From: Shewanella piezotolerans WP3
GTDB taxonomy: Bacteria; Pseudomonadota; Gammaproteobacteria; Enterobacterales; Shewanellaceae
Direction: 5' to 3'
Length of the DNA: 64,000 nucleotides
NCBI RefSeq assembly: GCF_000014885.1
Contig: NC_011566.1
Span: 4,152,501 to 4,216,500, forward strand
In this document: one piece after another, positions 25,814-34,153 of the stretch
Layout of the letters: the number at the start of each line of letters is the position of its first letter
How positions within the stretch are numbered: the stretch's first letter is position 1
Notes under the pieces: model-generated
Told to the model about the DNA's origin: nothing
The model's input: only the letters and a program-made list of their open reading frames with translations
Database searches by the model: none
Made by a program: the position numbers and the translations under genes

Positions 25814-26240
25814 ATACCAATTGCATTAAAAGTTTGACCATTCAGCGGGAATTCAAAACGCTGTAGGCAAGTAGTGGAATTTGAGCCAATAGTTATTCTC
25901 GGCTCTGGCATCCTGCTTCGCTCTCGATAATTGCTCCTGCATTATTCTACCTTCGACCATCCTTGGTCTCGTACCTCCTAAATCTGACCGCCAAGGAGGG
26001 CCGAAATGTCTTATTTTGTATGGAACAAAATAGACCATTTAGTCGTATATCCAAATCCCATAGCGAAGCATACAGCGTTTGCCAATTTGTTTAACCTCAG
26101 CCGCACTACGTGAGCCCCTCAGTCTTTCCACTTCTGCTTTGCATTGGCTTAAAAGGGAATAACCATTTCTTTACCAATGCGCTTTGAATTGAAAAGGCTG
26201 AGGGGCTCTGAAATGGCCAAATACTTAATGCAATTGGTAT
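25814..26240. mobile_element. MITE-like element (427 bp) with terminal inverted repeats
   Basis: The outer 16 bases are perfect inverted repeats (ATACCAATTGCATTAA at 25814-25829, complement at 26225-26240). The similarity continues to about 29 bases with four mismatches, to ...TTTGNCCATT. No transposase frame is inside; short frames in it look random. It also has an internal self-complementary segment around 26109-26210 (GAGCCCCTCAG / CTGAGGGGCTC). A decayed relative of the inner part occurs at 59.9-60.1 kb. Probably non-autonomous, mobilised in trans. Confidence 0.8.
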
Positions 26241-26252
26241 AACATAAGTCAT

Positions 26253-26630
26253 CTAGCGTTCATCTAAAAATTCGCGCCAATTAATCAATACCTCGTAAAA
26301 ATCTTCTAGCCCGCAAAAAGCTTCTGACTCACCATCATAAAATGACATAGATTCATCCATTTCAACATCATCGCTGTCACCTTCTGCGATATTATTAGCA
26401 AAGACCCTAGCCTGCTCACGATCTAACTCAATAGAAAGTGCCTTCCCAACTAGACGCCAATCACTTAATTGGCTAGCTTGCAGTTTTGCAATCTGTTGAC
26501 AGATCTCAACATACTTACCAGCATCATCACCCAACTCTTCTGACAACCAGAATCCTAGTGCTTCATGATCCATACTAAACCGCGCAAAAGCAGTGCCGGT
26601 TACCGTATTGCGCAAAAAATCGTATTCCAT
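26253..26630 (-). CDS. yacL: YacL/UPF0231 family protein
   Basis: A 125-residue acidic cytoplasmic protein matching the UPF0231 family: MEYDFLRNTVTG..., MDHEALGFWLSEE, and MSFYDGESEAFCGLEDFYEVL..WREF align with E. coli YacL (MDYEFLRD..., MNYYDEESLSLCGVEDFL). Function is unknown; the family is narrow and conserved in enteric and marine gammaproteobacteria. The ATG at 26630 is chosen by this alignment; the frame extends ten codons further upstream without support. Confidence 0.88.
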   Translation of the reverse strand: MEYDFLRNTVTGTAFARFSMDHEALGFWLSEELGDDAGKYVEICQQIAKLQASQLSDWRLVGKALSIELDREQARVFANNIAEGDSDDVEMDESMSFYDGESEAFCGLEDFYEVLINWREFLDER

Positions 26631-26787
26631 AATCAGGCTCAAACTTAAGTAAAGACTCAACTGATACCATTTTAACTTAATATATGCCTAGCTGCCCTGT
26701 TCAATTATCTTTTCATCACTAATAAAGACGAGTCACCAGCAAATATTCACTTAGACAATAATCTTACACTTACCTCGATCAATAGAG

Positions 26788-26803
26788 TCACGTTATGTCG
26801 TGA
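26788..26803 (+). promoter_or_regulatory. Palindromic operator before the sigma54 activator gene
   Basis: TCACGTTATGTCGTGA (extended to AGTCACG...CGTGACT, 26786-26805) is an inverted repeat about 60-75 bases before the activator gene. It matches 13 of 16 positions of the site at 28334-28349 before ccoG, which suggests one protein binds both. A further small palindrome TATCGCGATA (26846-26855) touches the ribosome-site region of the same gene. Confidence 0.6.
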
Positions 26804-26863
26804 CTTAACTCTTTAGCGTATACTTATGCTGGATTGCTCACCTTATATCGCGATAGGAAGACC

Positions 26864-28321
26864 ATGACAGCTATCAATCTGCAACAAAAAACCACACACG
26901 CAGACTTTCTGCCAGAAAACCAATTGATATTGAATGCCGTCAGTGAAGGGATCTACGGCTTTGATCTCGAGGGCAATGCGGTGTTCATCAATCCAGCCGC
27001 TGAAAAAATGACTGGCTGGAAAAACCAAGAGCTACTAGGCAAAAATATTCATGACTGCCATCACCATAGCCACAACGATGGAAGCCACTATCCCCAAGAA
27101 GACTGTCCTATCTATAGCACCCTTAAGGATGGCGTTGCACGTGAAATAAGCCATGAAGTGTTTTGGCGAAAAGATGGTTCGAGTTTTCCAGTGCATTACA
27201 CTTCAACCGCCGTATATAAAGATGGTGTGATGATGGGGGTAGTCGCGATATTTCGTGACATCAGTATTCAAAAGCAAACTGAGCAATCTTTAAGGCAAGC
27301 GTTAGAGCAGGTTCAGGCGTTGTCGGAAAAACTATCTTTCGAAAATCAATACCTACAGCTAGAGCTTGCCGACAGAACTGGGGATGTAGGAATATCAGGT
27401 AGCAGCAATCAAATATCTCAGTTAATCCAACAGATAAAACTGGTGGCAAACACAGAGAGCACCGTACTCATTAGTGGCGAAAACGGCACAGGTAAAGAGT
27501 TGGTTGCGCGTAATCTACACCGTTTAAGTAACCGCTCCGACAAACCGTTAGTGAGTGTTAACTGCGCCGCATTTTCAGCAGCATTGCTAGAAAGTGAACT
27601 GTTTGGTCATGAAAAAGGCGCTTATACTGGAGCGACAAGCCGACGCAAGGGGCGATTTGAACTGGCTAACAATGGCACGCTGTTTCTCGATGAAGTCGCT
27701 GAGCTAACCCTTGAAGCTCAGTCGAAGTTACTACGCGTGATCCAAGAGCAAGAGTTCGAGCGAGTAGGCAGTAGCCAAACGATAAAGGTGGATATTAGAT
27801 TGATTACTGCGACTCACCATGACCTACTCAAACGGGTCGAACAGGGATTGTTTAGAATGGATCTATACTACCGCCTCAATGTCTTTCCAATCATCGTACC
27901 GCCACTGCGTAATCGATTATCTGATATTCCAGAACTAGTCAGTCACTTAATTCAAGAACTTAATAGAAAGCTCGGTAAAAAAATCAGCAAAGTGAGCCAA
28001 CGCGGCATGCAAAAGCTCATCAAACACAGTTGGCCTGGCAATGTACGTGAGCTGCAAAATGTCCTTGAAAGGGAAATGATTTTATCAAATGGCCCCGTAC
28101 TAGAGTTTGGCCAGTTAACCACTGAATCACAAACGCAAACATCAAGCAGCAGCGGGACTAAGCAAACATTAGCTGAAATAGAAAAAGCCCACATATTAAA
28201 GATATTAAAGCAGAACCAATGGCGGATCTCTGGTGTAACTGGGGCTGCGGCAATACTCGGTATGCCACCTAGCACTTTGCGCTCTCGAATGAGCAAGCTG
28301 GGTATTAGCCGTCCCATTTAA
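26864..28321 (+). CDS. PAS-domain sigma54-dependent transcriptional activator
   Basis: A 485-residue bacterial enhancer-binding protein starting MTAINLQQ behind AGGAAG. An N-terminal PAS domain (about 17-135) contains a Cys/His cluster (DCHHHSH..., QEDCPIY). A short coiled linker (140-170) leads to the AAA+ sigma54-interaction domain, with Walker A GENGTGKE (205-212), the sigma54-contact loop GAYTGA (252-257) and Walker B GTLFLDEVAEL (271-281). A C-terminal Fis-type HTH ends the protein (ILGMPPSTLRSRMSKLGI). The signal is unknown; a metal, oxygen or redox cue via the PAS Cys/His cluster is possible. Its neighbour ccoG has a sigma54-like promoter and shared palindromes, so ccoG is the likely target. 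Confidence 0.92.
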   Translation: MTAINLQQKTTHADFLPENQLILNAVSEGIYGFDLEGNAVFINPAAEKMTGWKNQELLGKNIHDCHHHSHNDGSHYPQEDCPIYSTLKDGVAREISHEVFWRKDGSSFPVHYTSTAVYKDGVMMGVVAIFRDISIQKQTEQSLRQALEQVQALSEKLSFENQYLQLELADRTGDVGISGSSNQISQLIQQIKLVANTESTVLISGENGTGKELVARNLHRLSNRSDKPLVSVNCAAFSAALLESELFGHEKGAYTGATSRRKGRFELANNGTLFLDEVAELTLEAQSKLLRVIQEQEFERVGSSQTIKVDIRLITATHHDLLKRVEQGLFRMDLYYRLNVFPIIVPPLRNRLSDIPELVSHLIQELNRKLGKKISKVSQRGMQKLIKHSWPGNVRELQNVLEREMILSNGPVLEFGQLTTESQTQTSSSSGTKQTLAEIEKAHILKILKQNQWRISGVTGAAAILGMPPSTLRSRMSKLGISRPI

Positions 28322-28333
28322 TTGCCTAAAAGC

Positions 28334-28367
28334 TCACGATATATCGTTACTTATCGATATATCGTGA
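28334..28367 (+). promoter_or_regulatory. Paired palindromic operators upstream of ccoG
   Basis: A perfect 13-base inverted repeat (TCACGATATATCG at 28334-28346, complement at 28355-28367) with an 8-base spacer. Each arm is itself centred on the palindrome CGATATATCG, so it reads as two adjacent 16-base sites centred 17 bases apart. It has no T tract, so it is not a standard terminator. It lies 54-87 bases before the sigma54-like -24 element, the expected place for an enhancer. Confidence 0.65.
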
Positions 28368-28420
28368 CAGGAATAGGTAGCAAAAGGAGTGAACACCTTG
28401 TTAATCAACAACTTAAAACA

Positions 28421-28436
28421 TGGTCTAATGCTTGCT
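28421..28436 (+). promoter_or_regulatory. Probable sigma54 (-24/-12) promoter of ccoG
   Basis: TGGTCTAATGCTTGCT has GG, exactly ten bases, then GC, with a full TTGCT -12 block; the -24 block keeps only TGG. Predicted transcription starts near 28448. That leaves a very short leader to the ATG at 28457 and a normal one to the alternative ATG at 28481. An FNR-like dyad TTGTT-AATC-AACAA lies just upstream at 28398-28411. Confidence 0.6.
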
Positions 28437-28456
28437 AAATAGACGCTGAGTGAACA

Positions 28457-29914
28457 ATGTCAGTGTCTATAGAGAAGCCAATGTTAAATAGCAATAGTAA
28501 CAGCAGTGCAGTAGAGAACAGCAACGTGGCTAAGAGCCGCCCACTAACAAGTCAGCGTATTCCTATAAAGCAGATCGACAGCCAAACCAGTGGCAAGATC
28601 CATATTCGCCAGCAAAAGGGATACTTTCAACGCATTAGAACCGGAATGAATAGTCTTCTAGTAGCGCTATTTTTCCTACTGCCTTTTATCTCCTATCAAG
28701 GCAGACAAGCTATCTTATTCAATATTAGTGAGCAGCAGTTTATCTTTTTTGGCACCACTTTATGGCCGCAAGACTTTACTATTCTCGCTTGGATATTTAT
28801 TGCAGCCGCTTTCCTTCTATTTTTTGCCACGGTATTTTGGGGCAGAGTTTGGTGTGGATACTTATGCCCACAAACCGCTTGGACATTTATGTTCGTTTGG
28901 ATTGAAGAGCGTATAGAGGGCAGTAGCAACAAACGTTTGGCGCTAGACAAGGCGCCAATGAGCTTAAAAAAGGCAAGCAAACGCATCAGTAAACACTTAG
29001 CTTGGGGCGCTATTGCTCTACTTACCGGCTGTGGTTTTATCGCTTACTTTATTCCTGCTCGAGAACTGTATTTAGACATTTTGACTTTCGAAGCCAGCTT
29101 TTGGATCGCCACCTGGGTATGGTTCTTCGCGATTTGTACCTACTTAAATGCAGGTTGGATGCGCGAACAGATGTGCCTACATTGCTGCCCGTACGCACGC
29201 TTTCAGTCTGTGATGTTTGATGCTAATACCAAGACAGTCACCTATGATGCCAGCCGTGGCGAAAGCCGTGGTCCACGCAAACGCAAACAAGAGACTGACT
29301 TAGGTGACTGCGTAGACTGTAACCTGTGTGTGGATGTTTGCCCAACAGGCATTGATATTCGTAACGGCCTACAGTATGAATGCATCAACTGTGGTGCCTG
29401 CGTCGATGCCTGTAATCAAACCATGGAGAAGTTCGGTTATAAAACTAACCTCATCAGCTATGCCAGCGAAAATGAGCTAGTCGATAAAGCTGTGCCTTTT
29501 TACGAGTCCTATAAATTCCTAGGCTATGGTATCGCCGCATTGATCATGCTTGCAGTGATTGGATTTGATATTAGTAGCCGCTCAGCCATTGAGCTTAATG
29601 TTATTCGCGATCGACAAACCCTTTACCGTGAAACGCTCACCGATGCTATCGAGAATAGTTTTACCTTAAAGATCCGCAATAAAACTCAACAGGCACGTCA
29701 CTATCAAATATACGTATCGGGTAATAACAGCTACCAACTCGCAGGCAAATCACGAGTATTAATTGAGGCTGGCGAACAGCTGGATTACCCAGTAACGGTG
29801 TCAGCCGATCTCAACGCGCTTGATAAAAGCCGCAATGAAATAACCTTTGTGGTCGCCGAACAACACAGCCATAGTCAGGTGGCGCAAAACTCCAGCTTCT
29901 TTAGCCCGATTTAA
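28457..29914 (+). CDS. ccoG: CcoG/RdxA/FixG-type membrane ferredoxin-like protein
   Basis: A 485-residue inner-membrane iron-sulfur protein. CcoG is implicated in copper reduction and delivery during assembly of cbb3 cytochrome oxidase. TMs occur near 62-80, 95-120, 175-197, 205-230 and 350-370. The NapH-like motif WCGYLCPQTAW, the 4Fe-4S motifs CVDCNLCVDVCP and CINCGACVDACN, and a C-terminal Ig-like periplasmic domain (FixG C-term, about 380-485) are all present. No ccoNOPQ genes are adjacent. An alternative start is the ATG at 28481 (MLNSNSN), preceded by AGAGAAG, which fits the predicted transcription start better. Confidence 0.93.
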   Translation: MSVSIEKPMLNSNSNSSAVENSNVAKSRPLTSQRIPIKQIDSQTSGKIHIRQQKGYFQRIRTGMNSLLVALFFLLPFISYQGRQAILFNISEQQFIFFGTTLWPQDFTILAWIFIAAAFLLFFATVFWGRVWCGYLCPQTAWTFMFVWIEERIEGSSNKRLALDKAPMSLKKASKRISKHLAWGAIALLTGCGFIAYFIPARELYLDILTFEASFWIATWVWFFAICTYLNAGWMREQMCLHCCPYARFQSVMFDANTKTVTYDASRGESRGPRKRKQETDLGDCVDCNLCVDVCPTGIDIRNGLQYECINCGACVDACNQTMEKFGYKTNLISYASENELVDKAVPFYESYKFLGYGIAALIMLAVIGFDISSRSAIELNVIRDRQTLYRETLTDAIENSFTLKIRNKTQQARHYQIYVSGNNSYQLAGKSRVLIEAGEQLDYPVTVSADLNALDKSRNEITFVVAEQHSHSQVAQNSSFFSPI

Positions 29915-29935
29915 ACTCCAGCCTTCACTTCAAGC

Positions 29936-29972
29936 AATGAAAGGTAATGCGCGATTTGCATTACCTTTCATT
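29936..29972 (+). terminator. Terminator after ccoG
   Basis: A perfect 15-base stem AATGAAAGGTAATGC/GCATTACCTTTCATT with a seven-base loop, 22 bases after the ccoG stop. The T tract is weak (TTATATT). Confidence 0.72.
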
Positions 29973-30168
29973 TATATTGCCTCCGCCGCCAAGTAGAGTA
30001 AAAAGTCTAATCCTAACAATGCGATACTCCGCTTTAGTTTGATTTTTGCTGAAACAATTTATTTCACCGCTGACCATTGACCTTGGAGGGATATTCGCAC
30101 TAATCTAAACACCTGTTTGATTTTTACCAATCCATAATAATTAGAAACTGGCTAACTAAGGTATCTCC

Positions 30169-31767
30169 ATGGCATATGATTCAGACTCGACACTAGACCT
30201 TTCACGCTACGCATCGCTTAATGATCTGATAGAGCTTGCTAGTGCAAGATATAGTGATAAAGCCGCGTACTCCTGCTTAGGCCACGAGACAACCTTCAAC
30301 GAAATTAACCACTACTCACGTCAATTTGCCGCTTATCTGCAGCAAGAGACCAATCTAGTGCAAGGTGACAGAGTCGCGATTCAACTGCCCAACATTACCC
30401 AATTTGTGATTGCCGCTTACGGTGCAATCAAGGCTGGCATGGTGTTAGTTAACACTAACCCACTCTACACCCAACGTGAACTTATCCACCAGTTCAATGA
30501 CTCAGGCGCAAAAGCCTTAGTCGTGTTATCAGACTTACTACCGACGTTAACCGAAGTGGTCGCTAACACGGGCATTGAAACCGTTATCTCAACCCATGCG
30601 ATGGACTTAATTGCACCGCAGCCGCAACCAGAAGTGCCATTTGCAACCGTACCTTTTTGTGATGTGCTCTCGGCAGGAGAGAAGCTTACCTATGCGCCGG
30701 TCATTAGTGTTTCTGGCCAAATCGCCGCGCTGCAATATACGGGCGGTACCACTGGCCTATCAAAAGGCGCAATGCTGACTCATGGCAATCTACTCGCCAA
30801 TGCAATGCAGATAAAATCCCGCTTAGGCGATAGGTTAGTGGAAGGGGAAGAGATATTTGTCGCACCGCTCCCTGTGTACCACATCTACGCCTTTATGGTG
30901 AATTTGGTGCTCTACTATGAACGCGGCGGCTGCTCAGTACTTATTCCCAACCCACGTGATATTTCAGGATTAATATCCACCTTAGGACAATATCCTTTTA
31001 CTGGCTTTGCAGGGCTCAATACTCTATTTGTTGGCCTCTGTCATCAGCCCGAGTTTAAAGCATTAGATTTTAGCCATCTAAAGGTCACTATCTCAGGTGG
31101 CACAGCACTTACCCAGGCCGCCGCCAGTATTTGGCAGCAAACTACTGGCTGCACTATCTCAGAAGGTTATGGATTATCAGAAACCTCCCCAGTAGTTTCA
31201 CTCAATGCCCCAGGACTTGAGCAACTCGGTACCATAGGTAAACCCGTTCTTGGTACTCAAGTTAAGATCCTAGATATGGATGATAATGAAGTGCCTATCG
31301 GTGAAACAGGCGAACTTGCCGTCTTTGGCCCACAAGTGATGTTAGGTTATTGGAATAATCCCGATGAAACCGCCAAGGTGATGACCAGTGATGGTTACTT
31401 TAAAACTGGCGATATTGCCCTAGCGACAGACGACGGTTACCACAAAATTGTTGATCGCAAAAAAGACATGATAATCGTTTCAGGCTTTAACGTTTACCCT
31501 AATGAAGTCGAAGATGTGTTATCTAACCATGAAGCCGTACTCGAATGCGCCGTCATCGGTGTCGAAGATGAGCGCAGCGGCGAAGCAGTAAAAGCGGTTA
31601 TCGTTCTCAGTGACAGCAATATAGAACACGAGCAAGCAAAGGCAATGGTCGACAAGTACTGCCGTGAACAACTCACGGCATATAAAGTCCCTAAGATCAT
31701 CAGCTTTGTTGACGCCCTACCTAAATCAACCGTAGGGAAAATTCTGCGCAGAGAGCTGCGTAAGTAA
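30169..31767 (+). CDS. fadD: FadD-type long-chain acyl-CoA synthetase
   Basis: An AMP-forming fatty acid:CoA ligase that activates exogenous fatty acids for beta-oxidation or lipid synthesis. The 532-residue product has the ANL-superfamily motifs: P-loop LQYTGGTTGLSKGAMLTH (about 180), the aromatic/ETSP motif SEGYGLSETSPV, the GYFKTGD hinge region, DRKKDMIIVSGFNVYPNEVE, and the catalytic Lys near the C-terminus in PKSTVGKILRREL. Slightly shorter than E. coli FadD (561) and with a different N-terminus, so a FadD paralogue is possible. AAGG precedes the ATG. Its 3' end has been copied downstream (33.6 kb). Confidence 0.9.
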   Translation: MAYDSDSTLDLSRYASLNDLIELASARYSDKAAYSCLGHETTFNEINHYSRQFAAYLQQETNLVQGDRVAIQLPNITQFVIAAYGAIKAGMVLVNTNPLYTQRELIHQFNDSGAKALVVLSDLLPTLTEVVANTGIETVISTHAMDLIAPQPQPEVPFATVPFCDVLSAGEKLTYAPVISVSGQIAALQYTGGTTGLSKGAMLTHGNLLANAMQIKSRLGDRLVEGEEIFVAPLPVYHIYAFMVNLVLYYERGGCSVLIPNPRDISGLISTLGQYPFTGFAGLNTLFVGLCHQPEFKALDFSHLKVTISGGTALTQAAASIWQQTTGCTISEGYGLSETSPVVSLNAPGLEQLGTIGKPVLGTQVKILDMDDNEVPIGETGELAVFGPQVMLGYWNNPDETAKVMTSDGYFKTGDIALATDDGYHKIVDRKKDMIIVSGFNVYPNEVEDVLSNHEAVLECAVIGVEDERSGEAVKAVIVLSDSNIEHEQAKAMVDKYCREQLTAYKVPKIISFVDALPKSTVGKILRRELRK

Positions 31768-31796
31768 TAGATTTGAGTTAAGTTTTAGAGCAAAAG

Positions 31797-31822
31797 CAAA
31801 GGGAGCCAACGGCTCCCTTTTC
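31797..31822 (+). terminator. Terminator of fadD
   Basis: Stem AAAGGGAGCC/GGCTCCCTTT with loop AAC, followed by T, 30 bases after fadD. Near-copies of this hairpin occur at 33.7 kb (decayed) and 34.8 kb (intact). Confidence 0.88.
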
Positions 31823-31917
31823 GTATTTACTGCTTTATCGTCTTCCCCCTAATATCTGCAGGAAAATCAATTACGAGAATAAAGCCGTCGCAAATTAATT
31901 GGGCAGCCAATGTGCTA

Positions 31918-32175
31918 TTAATCAAGTTTCTCGCTACATGTATAACAGTAGTCTGTTGGCAAGCGATACTTAAAAAAACCAAGCATTATTTGATGCTTTC
32001 CACAGTTTGGACAAGCGTAAACAATCGCCTTTAGTATCAAAAAAGCCCCAAGCGTCATACCTATTATATAAAAAGGGTTCATATAGAATGTGAGTTCGAC
32101 AGGAATCACTTGGAACATTAAAGTGACAATGACATAGATAATCATCAGCAACTTGAATTTTCTAGCTCTGGTCAT
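31918..32175 (-). CDS. Small two-TM protein with zinc-ribbon cysteines
   Basis: 85 residues. Two hydrophobic segments (about 8-28 and 33-50) precede a C-terminal cytoplasmic or periplasmic module with CPNC (55-58) and CYTC (77-80), a zinc-ribbon-like arrangement. AAGG precedes the ATG. No family recognised. It lies in the accessory patch downstream of fadD with two other small membrane-protein genes on the same strand. Confidence 0.7.
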   Translation of the reverse strand: MTRARKFKLLMIIYVIVTLMFQVIPVELTFYMNPFYIIGMTLGAFLILKAIVYACPNCGKHQIMLGFFKYRLPTDYCYTCSEKLD

Positions 32176-32406
32176 GATCTTGCCTTAGTGGGTAAATTTA
32201 CGCTCATGAGTGACAACCTATTGCTGATTGAAAGTAATCTAACCGCAACTCCTTGCTTCTCTAGTTGGGTTATGTGGCCAACAATTGTTATATGCATATG
32301 CCACATGATACTTACCATTACCATCTAAGCTATCGCACTTTACTTTATATGGTTTCCCCTGCCCTGAGTCATTCGAAATAACTATATGGCTCATCGCCAA
32401 AGACAG

Positions 32407-32811
32407 TTAACTTTCCCTAGAACTGATACTCGCAAGCCTATTGATAGAAAACATGAACGCCAAAATAACAACGGAGCTCATAAACCAACCGAACACTTCT
32501 ACTTTTGCAGATTGCAGCCAACGATTAACATCGACATTGAACGGCAATATAAAATCAGAATCCGATACCCCAAGGGCTAATGCGGATATTAACGCTAAAA
32601 TAATAAACAAGAATTCAGCATGGCATTTAAAATGTAAAAACAACTTTTGCAAACACACGCAGATTAGCAGCGCAAAGACAAAACTCACCACACTAATCGC
32701 TTTTAAAGTAACAATAACACTCCAACCTGCCAGCTCAAAGGTAAGCCAACAAAAGTAGATACCTAATAAAATAACAATTAAACCGAGACGTCTTTTTACC
32801 TTAGTATGCAT
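32407..32811 (-). CDS. Small four-TM membrane protein, unknown function
   Basis: 134 residues starting MHTKVKRRLGL behind GAGGGA. Four hydrophobic segments (about 10-28, 36-55, 63-80 and 105-125) with positive residues near the N-terminus. No motif recognised. Codon usage is AT-richer than the metabolic genes around, in keeping with accessory DNA. The bases 32176-32406 downstream show nothing I can assign. Confidence 0.65.
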   Translation of the reverse strand: MHTKVKRRLGLIVILLGIYFCWLTFELAGWSVIVTLKAISVVSFVFALLICVCLQKLFLHFKCHAEFLFIILALISALALGVSDSDFILPFNVDVNRWLQSAKVEVFGWFMSSVVILAFMFSINRLASISSRES

Positions 32812-32938
32812 ACGGTATTCCCTCAAATAACGGCTTCACCACATTAAGCACATCCTAAATCTGAAAGCTGCCAATAGTGAAATGAGCTTAATTATCATCA
32901 ATAAAGCTTGAGACCAAGAGCTATTTTACGAATACCTG

Positions 32939-33244
32939 CTAACTACCAAGCTTCACTTTCAGCAATTTTACAAGCAAGTCAATTCGCTTATTGATTCTAT
33001 AGATATCAGAAAAGGCTATTCCAGTTACACCGATCATATACATGGCTAAAAATACGAAGTCTGGGTCATCTTTCGTTGCTGGAATAAAAAACATATAAAA
33101 GTAAGTTAAACCTAAAATGCAAAGAAAATTTAAAAAAGTGACAAAAGGATTAGGTTTTAGCTTCTCAAGTTGTTCCGATATTTTTGCAACCCCAACAGCT
33201 TCAGTCATTTTCTCGAATACATCCATTTGGTTTTTATCATCCAT
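32939..33244 (-). CDS. Small two-TM membrane protein, unknown function
   Basis: 101 residues starting MDDKNQMDVF; GGAG lies 8 bases before the ATG, which decides this start over one ten codons upstream. An amphipathic N-terminal helix (to about 35) precedes two TMs (about 38-56 and 66-84) and a basic tail (RIDLLVKLLKVKL). No family recognised. It is the first of three same-strand small membrane-protein genes, with gaps of 127 and 231 bases, so operon status is uncertain. Confidence 0.65.
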   Translation of the reverse strand: MDDKNQMDVFEKMTEAVGVAKISEQLEKLKPNPFVTFLNFLCILGLTYFYMFFIPATKDDPDFVFLAMYMIGVTGIAFSDIYRINKRIDLLVKLLKVKLGS

Positions 33245-33567
33245 AACAAAACTCCATAGCGTTAACCTTTCCACTCATTCATACACAGTCGCTACACTTA
33301 ACAAAACGGCAGCAATCCAATCTAGCATTGCTATACAAAGACAGTAAACCGCTTATTTTTCATCATAGTTTAAGCAACACGTAAGTTTTAGCCGAGTCAA
33401 TAAATCAAAAATAAGCCCAACACTCTACAGCTGGCGGTGTACAAAACAGTTAAACGCGTAGTTCGCAAATTATGTCCACTTTTCAATTTCAACTAACCCG
33501 CATAAATGGAGAAAGCCTCATGCTCAATATGGCTCAAAAAGAGTCTTAAAACCTGAGTTCTCAGTCT

Positions 33568-33725
33568 TAACAACTCCCCGCCTACAAAGTCCCTAGAGTC
33601 ATTAACTTTGTTGATGCCAACCCAAGTCAACCGTCGGTAAGATCTTGCGTAGAGAGTTACGTAAATAGCTCAAGTTTAAGCTAAGTTGTTGAGCCAATAC
33701 TAAGGGAGCCTATGACTTCCTTAGT
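33568..33725 (+). pseudogene. Decayed copy of the fadD 3' end and terminator
   Basis: This segment aligns with 31665-31822, the last 30 or so codons of fadD plus its 3' UTR. Shared stretches include AAAGTCCCTA, CTTTGTTGA, CAACCGT, AGAGAGTTACGTAA and AAGGGAGCC. Frameshifts and substitutions destroy the reading frame, and the hairpin is broken (GGGAGCC-TATGA-CTTCC). No upstream part of fadD is present, so it is a 3' fragment, not a full duplicate. It splits the accessory patch between the small membrane genes and the pilin gene. In 33275-33567 I see nothing else. Confidence 0.75.
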
Positions 33726-34153
33726 AGTATTAATATCAAACTCCACCATTCAATATTAAGTGTCCTTTCTCGGGTTAATGTATAATAACAATCGTCGTGA
33801 TAACTCCCGATCTTGTTAAAAAACTCGATAACATCGCTATAATTTTTGATTGTATAATAACTACTTACCGAAATTCCGCACCTTGTTCTCAAGCGTTTTC
33901 CCTGCGCTATTTCTGATCACCTATTTACTTTGATTACTATGAAACCCTGCTAGCTAAATTGAAGCTTTAAACTAGAACATTCGACAAGCTCACTGTTTCG
34001 CATAAAGAGTCACAGCGGCTCGAAATTATCACTTAGCTGAATAATTTTCATCGATTTTCCAGCAAATTATGTTGACTAGAACTTAACACAGCTTAATATT
34101 TTACGCTTAAAAACGACTAGTAATCAGACAATTAGGATGTTACGGAATTAATC
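33726..34153. other. Non-coding spacer before the pilin gene
   Basis: AT-rich sequence without a supported gene. A 60-codon minus-strand frame (33710-33892) overlaps the fadD remnant and is not convincing. The pilin promoter should be near 34080-34140. No strong hairpin or repeat seen. Confidence 0.4.

Noticed and set aside
25853..26038. 61-codon minus-strand frame after narP
   Set aside because: It is inside the 427-bp MITE and has no transposase or other protein features.
33710..33892. 60-codon minus-strand frame near the fadD remnant
   Set aside because: It overlaps the decayed fadD copy and has no supporting signal; probably chance.
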